Assembly: GCA_017607445.1 (NCBI GenBank)
Contig: JAEVHH010000001.1
Span: forward strand, 2,914,001-2,978,000
Length of the DNA stretch: 64,000 nt
Source of the DNA: Histoplasma ohiense
Taxonomy: Eukaryota > Ascomycota > Eurotiomycetes > Onygenales > Ajellomycetaceae
Reading direction: 5' to 3'
Below are positions 22,869-34,783 of this stretch, piece after piece. Position 1 is the stretch's first letter; each line of letters begins with the position of its first letter. Both the position numbers and the translations under genes were made by a program. Under the pieces are notes generated by a model. That model had not been told where the DNA came from, ran no database searches, and saw nothing but the letters and a program-made list of their open reading frames with translations.

Positions 22869-23479
22869 CTTCACAGAATCGTTCTGCGCCTCTCTCTGTA
22901 CTGAGGTACAGCTCCGGAAGTCGAATTTCCACTCGGAAAGATGTTCAAACAGGCTTTGGACAATAATTTCAAACAGCGCAGGTTCCCACAAAAGAGAACA
23001 GAAAGACATAGCAAGTAAATACACAGCTCAAGAAGATGGCAGCGTGGTGTGTTGAGATGGTGCGGGTGACGCAAAAAAGAGCCCATTGCGATTCCAAGCC
23101 AGTATTAGCCTGCTTTTTCGTGCCAAGCCTGCGGCTTCGGCGACTAGTTACTCCGACCTCCGGCCGGAGCGCCATCGCCCCCGAACGGGGTTTGCTTCAG
23201 TTACTAAGAATGATAATCAAACCAGCCATCACTCCCCTTCATGATGTACAGTACGATCGCTGTTTTTAAGACTTTGTTCATTTGGAAACCTGAACATAGT
23301 TAAATATGTGGGCTAAGCTCTAAAGATGTAGGTTGTACTGTGCAATAGATTTACAAATCAAATGAAAGGCTTTCATATTTTCGATGCGGTTGTTCCATTC
23401 ATTGTTCATTGACCGTCATCAGCGATTGTTCGCATTAATTCCACCTCTTTGAGATTCTCCAATTTAAAGTACTAAACCC
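22869..23479. other. Intergenic, APH upstream region
   Basis: Promoter of the APH gene, possibly including extra N-terminal codons back to 23009, and the 3' region of the small split gene. Nothing else recognised. Confidence 0.55.
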
Positions 23480-23969
23480 TTACTGCATATCCTTTTCTTC
23501 CTCCATGTACTCCCTGTTCGATGCACCTACTCCTTCCAACCCGGACCCGTGGTGTTTCCGACGTGTCTGGCCATCGTGATGCAGTTGTGCGGAAGTTTCT
23601 CCCCAGACCGGTTGACCAAGGCCCTTATTCAATTCCCGCGAGTCTGCACCCCCAAGTGCGTCGATGGCTGGGGTACCTTCTTCCGGTGCCTGCCCGGAAG
23701 GGTGAGGAGCAAATGTTCGACCCGAAGGCGTGCTACCAGCGGGCAGCGTTTTTGCATGGAATTCAGGAACGTAGTCTGTTGGGGACGCTTTTGTTCCCGG
23801 TTTATGCTAATTGATTTGGAATCATTTATTACTGTAATAGTCTAGCAACGTGGGATCTCTTTGAGGAAAAACTTACACCATGCTTCTCCAAGGGGGGATA
23901 ACGGGGAGCTGACGGGTGAAATCCACCCTGGGTAGTATTGATGGATTCCGAATCGCGTGGTGCAGACAT
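23480..23969 (-). CDS. Conserved small hydrophilic fungal protein (139 aa), split gene
   Basis: Two exons, 23877-23969 and 23480-23806, joined at a phase-0 intron of 70 nt with a perfect GTAAGT donor and an ATTAG acceptor. The product is short, glycine/proline-rich and disordered, with no membrane segment. Blocks that match conserved, uncharacterised ascomycete proteins I recall: TQGGFHPSAPRYPPL at residues 13-27, HKPGTKASPTDYVPEFHAK (32-50), TLPAGS, IDALGGADS, LNKGLGQPVWGETS and SGLEGVGAS. Both exons are open throughout, the splice keeps frame exactly, and the ATG and TAA fit. The second exon has a long competing open frame on the opposite strand that can hide it. Function unknown; possibly stress-linked, which is a guess. 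Confidence 0.8.
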
Positions 23970-25270
23970 GACGCTTTATCTCTATTGAGCAACGATGACA
24001 GTGCAATGGGATGGATGTAACAGTAGAGTTATATCGAAAGTGTTCTCAAGATCTCTCCAATACCAAAGAAGTGCTCATTTGGGTGAAACAATATATATAT
24101 TGGCCTACCTCTCAAGGTTGCCTCTTAGTTGCTATGACATCACTGCTATGTCATATATAGTTTTGGCTGCTTTGATGGTTTTGTAAATCATAAATACGGC
24201 GCAATCCAGGTGATTCTATGAGGATTTAACATAGACATAGCGCTTCGGTATCTCTATGGTGAGTATCTTCCGGTATGGTTATAGGCTTTTCATTGTGTGT
24301 ATCAGTCGGATTTGGAACATTCCTTGACAATTTCACACCTTGCCCTCCCAGGCATGTAATCATACACACTTTTCGACCATCATGATTCGAAAGAATCGGA
24401 GGAAGTATTGCGATGAATGCCCCGATATTTAGAAACTCTTTGAAGAGTACGCAGGTACAATGGCATGAATAACATGCCAAAAATCTGCGAGAGCTCACTT
24501 TGGTTGAACAATCATGTGATATTTCTCGAATACTACCTAGTATTCTCAGCTTCTGGAAACAAGGATGTGCATTGACGGGGAGAAATTCCGAGGAGTCCGG
24601 ATATAAAATCGTTAGAACCTTGAAGAATTAGAATTGATAGAGGGGGGAAATTCTTCGACTAAGACGGGAGTGTGAATTTGTATAATTGGGCTTTGACCAC
24701 TGTTAGGCTAAAAAGAGAATTCCCCCATTAACACAGTCTTAAGGTCACAATTTTCATGCCTTTGAAATTAAACAGGCTTGATACACCTGGACACTTGGAT
24801 CCGAAAACGAATACGGGGATACGGTGCAACTGTGAGCGTTTTATGTGTGAAAAAGAAATAATAATTTAGTGGTACTCAAATACCATCTTCTGGCTGTTGA
24901 TACACCTTGATACGAATATCAAGAACGGCTCAAAGAGAGTCAAAGAGCGACATGTATGTTCTTCAGACATGCTATGAGGACGTTTATTTCAGCCATCCTG
25001 GTGGCGAATGGTTGCTTCGAGTTCTATGACCATCTGGATGACGCGGCGGCTTCTGGGTGCAACAGTGAAGAAAAAAATCTTGAAGCACAACATATTGAGG
25101 AAATAAGGATGTATAGTAAGACATAGAGAATGACGCTATCACTGCTCGTAGTGGTGTCGAAAGGGAGAATGAGATATGCGGTTAAGGCATGTTGTTCTCG
25201 TCGGATGGAGCCGAGGAGATACTCGTTGACAATGTATAATTGATATTATCCATTCGCTGCTAAATTCTGA
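23970..25270. other. Gene-poor, AT-rich region
   Basis: About 1.3 kb without a recognised gene. A 90-codon minus frame at 24226-24498 and a 56-codon plus frame from about 24957 that opens with a hydrophobic stretch could be chance. No intact repeat identified. Confidence 0.5.
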
Positions 25271-25931
25271 TCACCTCTCTTGGTCCATCTCATAAATGTT
25301 CCCCCCTGAATGTCTTGGTAACGCATTTTGGGAAGCATCCGCATCCCACGCTGCTGTAAGCTTCTTCACCCAATCAATCCCGGAGTCCCGCCAAATATGG
25401 CGCTGTGGCATCCCAACCAGCTGAAGACTTCCATTGTCCAGGGTGCCCAGCCCGAGATCCATGAGAGTCTCCGATCCAGCCTCCTCAAAGGCTACAAAGG
25501 AAATATTAGTCCACATCGGGAACAAAACGTTGCCATACTGATTTAGAGGAAGAGTAATAAGCCAAATAAGTTTGCTTCGTCATTTCGCACGGGTGAACAA
25601 GTTGGTTGCCAGTAATAACAATCCTTGCGCCGTTTGGCTGGCTGAAAGGAGCAGAGGAACCACTTGAATCATTCCACCGGTGAAGCAATGGGAAGGTTAT
25701 GAACTTTTTCGGGCATATGTTCCAAAACTGAACGGGTACCCCTGGAGCGCTTCGACAATCGCTGCAGTGATCAAAACATATCAACGGGATTTTAACATCG
25801 GGTTGTTCCGGTGGGTGTTGAGGGTTCAGAACTGGCCGCTCATCGAAATTGGGGAATGAGATTGTGTAGCGAATAGCTGTGCAGTGACAGCACCCACGGA
25901 GAGTAAAGGGTTCGCGAGGAAGCGATACCAT
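25271..25931 (-). pseudogene. GFA/CENP-V-type zinc-binding protein gene, frameshifted
   Basis: Resembles the GFA family (glutathione-dependent formaldehyde-activating enzyme-like, Mss4-like fold). ATG at 25931; residues 1-134 hold the first ligands (GCCHCTAIRYTISFP) and the middle cluster (CFDHCSDCRSAPGVPVQFW). The C-terminal part, WTNISF ... LGTLDNGSLQLVGMPQRHIW ... GIDWVKKLTAAWD, lies in another frame (25271-25525). Between them at 25505-25529 the expected CxxCGTN zinc motif reads C-S-R-C-G only in a third frame, at about 25511-25524, so one base appears lost on each side. A possible 47-nt intron (GTATGG to TTGTAG) does not restore frame and would delete the zinc motif. Either a recent pseudogene or two sequencing errors. 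Confidence 0.62.
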
Positions 25932-27562
25932 GATGTTGATGTCAATATGATCCTTGAACGAGTTGGGCTGAGTTTGAAGAGAGCCTGGTCCTTGACTAGG
26001 AGCGGATCGCCGACGAGAAGCTGTAGGGGGATCGAGCAGGTACGAATACGATTCCCAGAATAAGAATACGTCGATGCAGGGATGACCATTTGTCTGTCTG
26101 TCACAACGATCCGCGAAAGACCAATACTCCTGTCTCATTACTCTCCTCAATGACCTTCCACTCGGCCAAAGGACACAATGAAAGAGCAAGGAGTCTGCGC
26201 ATATTAATTCGGTTTGCTCTTAAAAAAGATAAAAATCTATAAAAATCTAAAAATCTAGACCTGCTACCCCATGACAACGCATGGTGAGGAGGAATCGTGG
26301 TTTCACATCCGTAGCCAAATCGCCAATGGATCAGGCATGTCGTATGCGCCTCGTTCAATCAGCGTTACGTGCCGTGCCGGCCGCCGAAGAATGCCGAACA
26401 GGCTGCAATATTTCCGACACCGCGTTAGTGTACGTGTGCAACGGAATGAGGATCTTGGCATCGCTTGCGATAATTTACAGCGAGAAGGACTTTGTCCAGG
26501 AGTGTCGGATATCCGAACTCGTTACGGTGTGCATCTGTACCTGCAATTGCGCCAGTTGTCAATGTGATCCCTGAAGGATCCCGGTCGTTGCTGTAAACGG
26601 TCCCAGACAAGGCTCGCTGCTTGTTGTGGTTGACGAGCATCGATCAGCCACATGGTAGCTTCAGAGGCGGCGTCAAGGCTGGCGGAGTCGGTCAAATAGC
26701 ATCCATGCGTTCGGGATAAAAATAATGCCGTCTCGTGTTTGACGACTCCGTCCACGGGGACTCCAACCCACTACAATGTCGACATGTCGACAATGACTGA
26801 CTCGGGAAAGTTCGCCTTACCCAGCCAAAGAGAAAGGAGCTCTCGATAGCCACAGCATTGGTTCTTCAATGGGTTTCGAAATGGATGCCATCCCCTTTTG
26901 AGCCATCCGCTATTCCATTCAAACACTTCTGATGGCTCCCTCAGTGAAGACCCTTCTTGTTCACAACGCCAAAATCCTAAACTAACTCAACCTTAATGGC
27001 TTGGCTTCCACAGCCTCTCCCACTTTTTAACCACAACAGGAGAAGTCTGTGGATTTGACGCGTGAGCACAACAGGTACAGGGCTGATGCTGACTCCATCC
27101 CGGTAGATGTGGCTTGTTTCAACATCAGGCAGCTCCAATTTGGCTCTGAATTGGCGAGTGTCTTCCTGGGGCCGTCAAATCTTACGTGCGAGACTTTGAA
27201 CGTCAAAAACAAAAGGGAAATAAAAAATATCAAAAAAAGTGGGAACAATCAATCTCCGATGCAAAAATGTGCTCATGACGTTTTCCATATGACGCAGAGC
27301 TTTTCCAATTGGCTGAGGCTAAGTATTTTGCCCTGAGCAAAAAGAGCATGACTATGAGGGGCTGCCGCCCGTGCCATTTATATATAGTACAAGGGAGCGA
27401 TGCGTGTTTTCAATATCAAGGAGATAAATATCAGGACTGCCCCTTCTAGTGAGAAGTTTCTTTTCTCCACAAACAATCAACTATTGGATTTTTATAGTTA
27501 GGGAAATCATTACTTCTTGATACCCTTCTTAAAACAAACGATTTCCTCTTGCTCGATCATCA
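25932..27562. other. Intergenic with coding-like fragments
   Basis: About 1.6 kb between the GFA-like pseudogene and the RTA1 gene. Two overlapping minus-strand frames at 26425-26755 read like protein but match no family I can name. The right end is the RTA1 promoter with a TATA motif. Confidence 0.5.
27378..27387 (+). promoter_or_regulatory. TATA-like box upstream of the RTA1 gene
   Basis: TTTATATATA lies about 175 nt before the ATG of the RTA1-like gene, a plausible core promoter position given a leader of roughly 100-150 nt. Sequence-only assignment. Confidence 0.45.
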
Positions 27563-28554
27563 ATGCTTGCCTCACTTCTCTCGGCGCTTGCCCGTCGTGA
27601 AATAGATGGAGACTCGTGCACTTTCGAAATATGCAACATTGACGACTCTTACTATGGCTACCGCCCGTCACGCGCGGCAAATATTGCTTTTGCCGCAATT
27701 TTCGGTTTCTCCCTTGTTGTATTTGTCCTACAATCCTTCATTTCGAGGAGGTTTATAGGATTTTCTATCGCAATGATCCTTGGTACTCTGTGCGAACTAA
27801 TTGGGTACATTGGCCGGATCTTAATGTACAACAACCCGTGGGCACAAGTAAGTGAATTGAATTTTTCAATATATTGTATCGACGGAGTGATTTTAACATC
27901 TCCCGAACCTAGAATCCGTTTATGATCCAAGTTTGCTGCTTGACAATTGCACCAGCCTTCCTCGCCGCCGGTATATACTTCTGCCTCTCAAGAATCGTCA
28001 CAACGTTCGGTCGCGAAAATTCCCGCATTCCCGCAGCTTGGTATCCGCGAATTTTCATTCCCTGCGACATCCTTGCACTGGCCCTCCAAGGCGCTGGAGG
28101 CGGGATCGCCAGTTCCGCCGATCCCGGTACTTCTTTAGCAGAGACAGGCACAAACCTCATGATTGCCGGTGTTGTTTGGCAAGTCGCCATTTTAACCGTT
28201 TTCATCCTGCTCGCTGTCGACTTCGCTATTCGAACGTTGCGCCGCATGCGATCAATTGGTGTCGAAGCTCTTGATCCCAACCACGCTGCTCTCCGTTCAT
28301 CATTCGCTTTCCGTAGCTTCCTTGTTGCCCTCTGTCTGGCAACTCTGTTTATCTTTATCCGATGCGTTTATCGAATTGCAGAACTTTCGGGTGGCTGGGA
28401 TGGCCCCCTTCTCAAAGATGAGCCGCTCTTCATTGGCCTTGAGAGCGTTATGATTGTTCTTGCCGTTCTAGTTCTCAACGCATTCCATCCAGGCTGGGGC
28501 TTTGGCAGAGCAGCTAATGCTTCCGAGGTGGAGCTGAAAGAACTGGTACCCTAA
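27563..28554 (+). CDS. RTA1-like seven-TM lipid transporter/exporter
   Basis: Fungal RTA1 family membrane protein (RTA1/RTM1/RSB1 type), linked in yeast to resistance to 7-aminocholesterol and sphingoid-base export. Exons 27563-27847 and 27913-28554 (65-nt intron, GTAAGT donor, CTAG acceptor) give 308 residues. Family marks: ANIAFAAIFGFSLVVF in TM1, GTLCELIGYIGRILM, NPFMIQVCCLTIAPAFLAAGIY, an ILALALQGAGGGIAS motif, and FIFIRCVYRIAELSGGW before the last helices. Seven hydrophobic segments are visible, with a short acidic C-tail. The extracellular N-terminus holds Cys-Thr-Phe-Glu-Ile-Cys. The substrate is unknown. Confidence 0.92.
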
Positions 28555-30069
28555 AATGGGAAGTGCACTGAAATGAACCTTGTTCGGCAACGACGGTAGC
28601 TGGAAGTTAAGTACACTCCACTGCTCTAAACAAACAAAGTTTTATGTTAGTGATGGTGTCTTTCTTTCTGTTTTCTTTCTTTAATTTTTAAATTGCATAT
28701 CCCCCTCTGTCGACATACTAGACTTCGAGATTTCCTATCGTGTTAAAAATGGTTTAATTCTTTGTTAATGAGTAGAAGATTTGAATGTATATAAAGTAGA
28801 ATTTTTCGCATGATGAAATGTTTTCTTGAGAGAACTACTCTCCGTACATCACCGGTATCATTTAATTTTTCGCTTCAATTATATCCTTTGCAGGCGCTGA
28901 TTAAACTTTATTCCTGGTGAGAAAGACTGTCAGCAATCGAAGAACGTCTTGGCTTGTAGCCTCAATCATCATGTTAGCAAGTCGACAACTTGACATACCG
29001 CGTAGTCATGAGGAAAAAAGGGTGGGCACGCAATTTCCCATTCATCTTGAAGCCGAACTGGTCTGGCAATCTTTCCACTCCGACATGACCTTCGGTCAGC
29101 TGCATTTCCATCTCATTACTTAGATGATCTTCGTCCGTATTTCGTTTCATGGTTGGAACAGTGACAGCCGTCGCCATCGGTATGGGTTTGCCATTCTACA
29201 ACAAAATTACGGGGCACCCTACCATCATATCCCTTCAGTGTCGCACCGTCGACACCCGTCGGCGACTTTTTCTAGACTCCCTTTGGGCCACGGGATATAT
29301 GTTCATGAAGTACAGAACGCCTGATAAAAACCTTTTCCTGATACGTCAACTCCGTTCTCAACAACGAGCCAGATCGAGCCCGTGTCCACGGAAGAGTGTC
29401 TATCATCCTTAGGAATGAAGATCAATCCGGGAGCAGATATCGTCGCAATGTTCTATTCATATTCTCCAAGCACCTTTTGATAATATCAAACATGGGAAAT
29501 GAGCCACGACTGCCGCTCGCTCGTCAACAATCCATATCGATATATCGAAAAATGCCCGATGAGGAGAAACGCTGGACGACGGACACATTTCACGGTTCCC
29601 AAACGCCACGACCATAGGAGAATTGTATTCCTTTCGTTCACTTGCGGGGAGGGCGATGACACGTTTATGGTGTGGGTAGCTGAGGGGTTACTCGCTGATA
29701 TCTTGCTGAAGGTTTTGAAGCTTCTTCCTTCTCATGTGGAGTGCTCTCCGGATCCCCGAGAGAACGCGAGATGTATTCTTATTCCCTGGAGGGAATAAAT
29801 AGATTAGCGAAGTATTGCTTTTCAATCATGTTTGATCACTACTTTTAGCGAAACGGATCTCATACACTCCTGTCAATTGTGCTCCTCACTATTAAGAATA
29901 ATAATGCAGATATGTTTGCAGGACGCCCGGTTCACCTACGTACAAATAGAGCGGTCGACATGGTTGGTGAAATTCCGATTCTGTTGCTTTGGGGTTATTT
30001 CATTTCCATATGAAGTTGGCGTCCAGGCGGAGGCTTCAAATGCTCCGGAGAGTTCGATAAAATACCCTC

Positions 30070-30103
<34 letters not shown>

Positions 30104-31967
30104 ATTATTTCGAGTTCAATTGTCCTATGCCTACGAATCACGCCATCTTTCAGGATTGGCTGTGAATAGCAGATATCCCGGTGACTGATAACCGTAGATG
30201 CACTCTTCAGTAACGTTTCACAGGAATTATTTCCTGTCCATATGCTGTGGTCTCACAGTGCCGCAGGCGTAGATATGGCCCCCAGCAGCGTGTACAAGGT
30301 GATGATGCGACGGAAAGTTTGACAGAGAATTGATTTTCAGCGAGGGTTCATCGGTCAGGCATAGCTGAAAGGAGAACAAACTGTGTACGCCACCCTCTCA
30401 TTGATAGGCATAATACCAACGAAGAAGATGACGGCCCTAGCACCGTCAATCGAATATGGAAAGCAAACAAAACGATTTTGAGTATCCTTCAACGCGACTA
30501 TGTTAAAGTCATATCAATTGCCTTTATCCAATGCCCAAATGCGGCAGAGCCTAGTCGCTCATATATGAATTTAACATTTTCATCATCAATTTATGCTATT
30601 TATATTGGTAATGGCTCTCCTGTCTCGACCAGTTTCCGATTAGTGTAACGTCGAAAAATTGGATAGAGATCGGAGTAGCTGGGATTCAGAAAATCTGCAA
30701 TATACTTTTTGAAGAAAAGGGCATCACTGCCTTGTCCCTGTGTAAACCTACCTCGGTAGGCATATGTCGCGAATCCTTGGGCATCAAAGGTATACTAGGC
30801 CTCGGAAGAGTTTTAATTCGCTATATCTCTCCGCTTTTGTTTTCCCCAGCAATCTCCCATTATTGACAAAGGAATTGTAACTGGATGTCCACTGGCATTG
30901 TGCGGATGCAAGGTGTAGCCTGATCAGTTGCCCTGAGAATGCAGCACGCTGAAGTAGATCAACGGCTGAAGCCCGTGTATTTCGATAACGTGAAAGCCAG
31001 AAAGACAATTAAGGGTTGAATTGTTAAGGGACAATAATAATTGGTAGGAGTGGTGCCTCAGAAGCAGACATAAACCATGCATACTAGTATTGCATTTGTA
31101 GTTGGCAGTTATACCGCCAACATTCATTAACTGCAGCTTAATGTGGGCTGTAGAAAGCATATCACAATTGCTTTATCAAATAGAAATAAAGAAGGCTAAC
31201 ATGTTAAATGCAAACAAAGAACAAGAATTGGGCACAATGGAGAGTGTGGTCGACGCTTATTCTTTAGTTTTCTTATGGCGTTCAAAGAATGAAAAATTTC
31301 ACTGTGAACTTGGCCAGGGGCTGATATGGCCTTAAAGCAAACAGGACAAACACAAGCAAAGTACCTTCCCACACCATATTAGCCGAGTGGCACTTGGGCC
31401 AAGTTCGGATAGTAGCACTGCAGCGTTCAGGTAGTATGGTGTTTTAAGATGTCATATGTCGAGTAAGAACATGTGGAAAAAAGGAAGGAAAAGAAGAAAA
31501 AAGGAAATGCAAATTAATGCAGACAAATAAGTCAGGTACAGGCGGGCAACTATTAACAATACTATTGGCAACGAAAAAAACAGATAATAGGCGTGGATTC
31601 TCAACATTAGTCGGGCAACATAATGGATGGATCTAGCACAGAATGATGTGAACATTGATAGAAGATGAGGAATAACAAATAACAGGGGAGAGGATTAACG
31701 TGGGCTAGGCCACCGAGGCCAACAGAAGGGGATCGGGGATCGGGGAACCTTGAATAAAAGAGAAAAAAGAAAAGGTAAAAAATATCCCGACACACTGGAT
31801 AAGAGCTACAAACAGAAAAAATGGCCAACAAAATAAGGCGCAGAAGGTGATAAAATTAGGGGTAAAAAACCAATAGAATTAATAACCGCATGCATGATGA
31901 TGTATGACCCTGTCTGCAGGATGAGCCTAGTCTCATGCATTAGCGCATTCAACGGTGTCAACTTCTT
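28555..31967. other. Long gene-poor stretch, 3.4 kb
   Basis: No supported gene. Protein-like short frames occur near 28974-29800 on both strands but change frame and end at stops; I cannot assign them. Contains the T30 tract at 30073-30102. The rest is AT-rich with no visible domain. Confidence 0.5.
30073..30102. repeat. T30 homopolymer
   Basis: Thirty consecutive T, the longest homopolymer in the window. On the minus strand it would be an A30 tail, so the flanking sequence to its right could be a retroposed insert; no coding body or clear target-site duplication was recognised. Confidence 0.75.
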
Positions 31968-32986
31968 TCACCATTTCACAATGCGTTGTGGAAAAAATTC
32001 ATCGATTAGCTCAAGGTAGTAAGGCTGCGGGTTTCGAAAGTTAGAACTTTTCTGATAGATCACATTCTCCTCTCGATGGTGACCAAAGAAGTGGAAAATC
32101 GACATACCTTCAGCTTTTCGATCTCGGGAACGTCGTCACTCTTGCTGTACAGATCGTACGGATTGAAAGCCTTGACTGCCTCAAGCATACGTTCATCGTC
32201 ATCGTTCATCAGGTGTCGATATGCGCCAGCTGCGTGCCAGGGGTAAAACGAATGATAGCGAATCATAGCCAGCGCCTCCTTTGGAAGGGTTGATTGGGTT
32301 TTCACGACATTGTACAGGTACTCATCATGGCCCCAGGAAAGCATCACATTATCAAGGCCGCAGTTTGGGTAATATATGCCGAATTTGGTCCCATATATTT
32401 GGTTCCCAAAGTCGGGGTTGTTTGCGAATGTTTCAGGATAGATAATTCGCTCATCGAAGGCGCATCCAACCGGGAATGTATCTCCAACCACATCCCATTG
32501 GCCTTCTGCACCGAAAAAGAAGAGAAGCTTTCCCAGATCATGAATCAAGCCCGTGAGCTGCATCCATCTTGGCTTACCATCACGTCTGATGGCTTCAGCA
32601 GATTGAAGAAGATGGCCAATTTGGGAGAGGGAGGTATCCGGATCTGACTCGTCGATCAATGTGTCGAGCTTCTCAATTGCTTCCCAAACTGTCATTTCAG
32701 CCCGTACTCTGGACCGGAAGTCATTCCGGGCTTTCAGATTGTAGGCGACTGTTTGTTTTTCGTGTTGCTCTCGATAGAAAGCCTTGACCCTTTCGCAGGC
32801 AGTCTCGTATTGGCGGAACTTGGACTTGTCCTTGTCAGCTCCAAACTTGGGCTCATCACATGCAGCGGAGTCCTTCAGTTCTGCTTTCAAGACATTGACA
32901 GTGTCAACGTCATCCGACATCTTGTCGAGGGCAGCACCGTCGCGTGTCACATCACACGAGACCTCATCGAGTCTTGCAGGGGCCAT
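31968..32986 (-). CDS. MIOX: myo-Inositol oxygenase
   Basis: Non-haem di-iron oxygenase converting myo-inositol and O2 to D-glucuronate in the cytosol, the entry step of inositol catabolism. Exons 32108-32986 and 31968-32024 give 311 residues; the 19-codon last exon (PYYLELIDEFFPQRIVKW then stop) reproduces the family C-terminus. Iron-ligand motifs are present: SQIGHLLQSAE (His125), GLIHDLGKLL (His149-Asp150), LSWGHDEYLYNV (His220), MIRYHSFYPWH (His245) and FNPYDLYSK (Asp). Length and motif order match animal and plant MIOX, with a fungal N-terminal extension. The gene stands alone; no other inositol-catabolism gene is adjacent. Confidence 0.95.
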
Positions 32987-33173
32987 GGCAACGGAGGGAT
33001 ATTAGACTGAGGGCAAATAGGAGGGAGGACGAGAAAATCAAATGGCAAGTTCTAGGACGTCACGCAGGGAGTAGGTAGGATGGTAGGGTGAAAGAGAATC
33101 GTCAAGGTATTGTTGTGAGGTTGTTGTTGATGAGGAAAACCATTCAGGAGAGAGGTGGAATTGAGATACGGAG

Positions 33174-33182
33174 CTTTATATA
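33174..33182 (-). promoter_or_regulatory. TATA box of the inositol oxygenase gene
   Basis: On the minus strand the sequence reads TATATAAAG, about 190 nt before the MIOX ATG. A strong TATA match fits an inducible catabolic gene; regulation itself is not shown. Confidence 0.5.
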
Positions 33183-34007
33183 CTTATGTACACTACCTGC
33201 CCAGGTACTACCTAGAGCTGGTGTATTGTGCAAAACATAGAAAGCCACCAGCAGGAACGAACAGCGAAGACCTGACAAGACTGACAACAAATCATTATTA
33301 CAAACACACTCTCGCAGGAAATCATGAACCTAACGCAGGCTTAGAGAAGCAGCTTCCCTTCGTTGGGATACGATCATTTTGCACGCTTCGTTGCAGGCAG
33401 ACCCTGCATTGGCTCTAAATTATTCGCGCTGTACGGAATCGTGCTGCCAACGAAACAGATTGGGCAATCCAAGGTAAAAAATAAAAAAACAAAAAAAAAA
33501 GAAAAGAGAAGAGAAGGAGAAAAAATGCGTCTTGAACGCATGAAACAGAAGAGAAAAAAGAAAAGAATGAGATAGAGTGAGAGAGCAAAAAGAGAAAAAG
33601 CAATGCAAATGAGCCTTTGTTCAGACAAACTTTGGTAAAGCGTGCATATCCAGGACGTTTAATACTATTAATCCGTTTCAATATTCGAAACATGCATGGA
33701 AGACAGGAGAATTCTAGCGTGTCGAATAGTGAAGCAGATATACGAAAGTTCCAAAATCCGGACCCACGACAAACCGAGCGGCTCCTCGCATGAGATCACC
33801 AACGAATTGGGTACCTTTGTTCTTCTGCAGGAATCTCGCACTAAAAACGGCCGAAAATTCGCATGCATGCAATACCGCCAGCGGCATATGGATGTTTACC
33901 GCCCTGATTTCCAGACTTCTATGGATTTACTACACGTCGAGGAGGAAAATAACAGGCAGCTCAAGGATTATATTACCTCGAAGTTCAAACCGTTTACCCC
34001 CTGATGC

Positions 34008-34035
34008 GGTTGCAAGCGCAGGGTTGCAAGCGCAG
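34008..34035. repeat. 14-nt direct tandem duplication
   Basis: GGTTGCAAGCGCAG occurs twice back to back, followed by GG. Probably a slippage duplication; no function apparent. Confidence 0.75.
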
Positions 34036-34783
34036 GGAAAGAGCGGTAAGACCATTAATCGTCACACATATGAACCCAGAGATTCATAATTTGCGGCCGA
34101 TAGGTAACATATATCGAGGGCTAACGGCTCCACATGCTGTATCGCGCAAGTTGGGAAGGACCGCAACCTCCCGCCTAGCGGTCATGAGGCCATAACGTGG
34201 CCGAAGCGCTAGCTAGGTCGAGGCCAAAATAACACTGAACTCGATGCGGAATTAGGTCCCCTCGTATAACAAAGGTTCTTCGCAAATGCCATCTCGAATA
34301 GGGTGGCCGGTCCGGATATATGACAAAGCGGATTTAGCGTTGTATTCAGTGACACCTGCCATCCAGGTCGCTTGTAGAGCAACCTGTCTTGAGAATTCGA
34401 TAACAGCAGGGCATGAATGCGTCCGCCACGTCGGCGGGACGCATTGATCTATACCTTGACAATTCAACTCCGCCGCATCAGGTATGATCCCGAGGGGCGA
34501 TCGCCTCAAATGCAAAAAGCTTCGCTGCTCCCGTACTCTAGGAAGCGCCTCGTCTGTGGGGCGTGTGTCAAACGTAGCTGGTTTGCAGAAAAGTATTTGG
34601 CTGGACCGCAAAAACAGCCCGCTACACGTTAACATTGGGCAGCTTCAATATGTTTGTATCCGTAGAGCTTTCTCTCCCGCTTCAGGAACGATATGTAGAT
34701 CTTGAGCACATACGGAATGCCATTAATATACACCCCCCTATTCGAAACCCCCATCTCCCCAACACATTCACCTCACCTACCAA

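Larger units (their letters stand above)
32987..34783. other. Intergenic, 1.8 kb
   Basis: Contains the MIOX promoter at its left end, an A/G-rich tract near 33475-33600 and a 14-nt tandem duplication at 34008-34035. A 102-codon plus frame at 33696-34004 and a 127-codon minus frame at 34252-34635 match no known family. Confidence 0.5.

Noticed and set aside
23521..23845. Two overlapping plus-strand frames of about 97 codons
   Set aside because: Antisense to the second exon of the 139-residue split gene, which has better splice and family support.
24957..25127. 56-codon plus frame with a hydrophobic start, possible small secreted protein
   Set aside because: Too short, no cysteine pattern or homologue recalled, no splice or promoter support.
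33363..33693. Lys/Glu-rich or Phe/Ser-rich frames on both strands
   Set aside because: Purine-rich low-complexity tract; no gene-like features.
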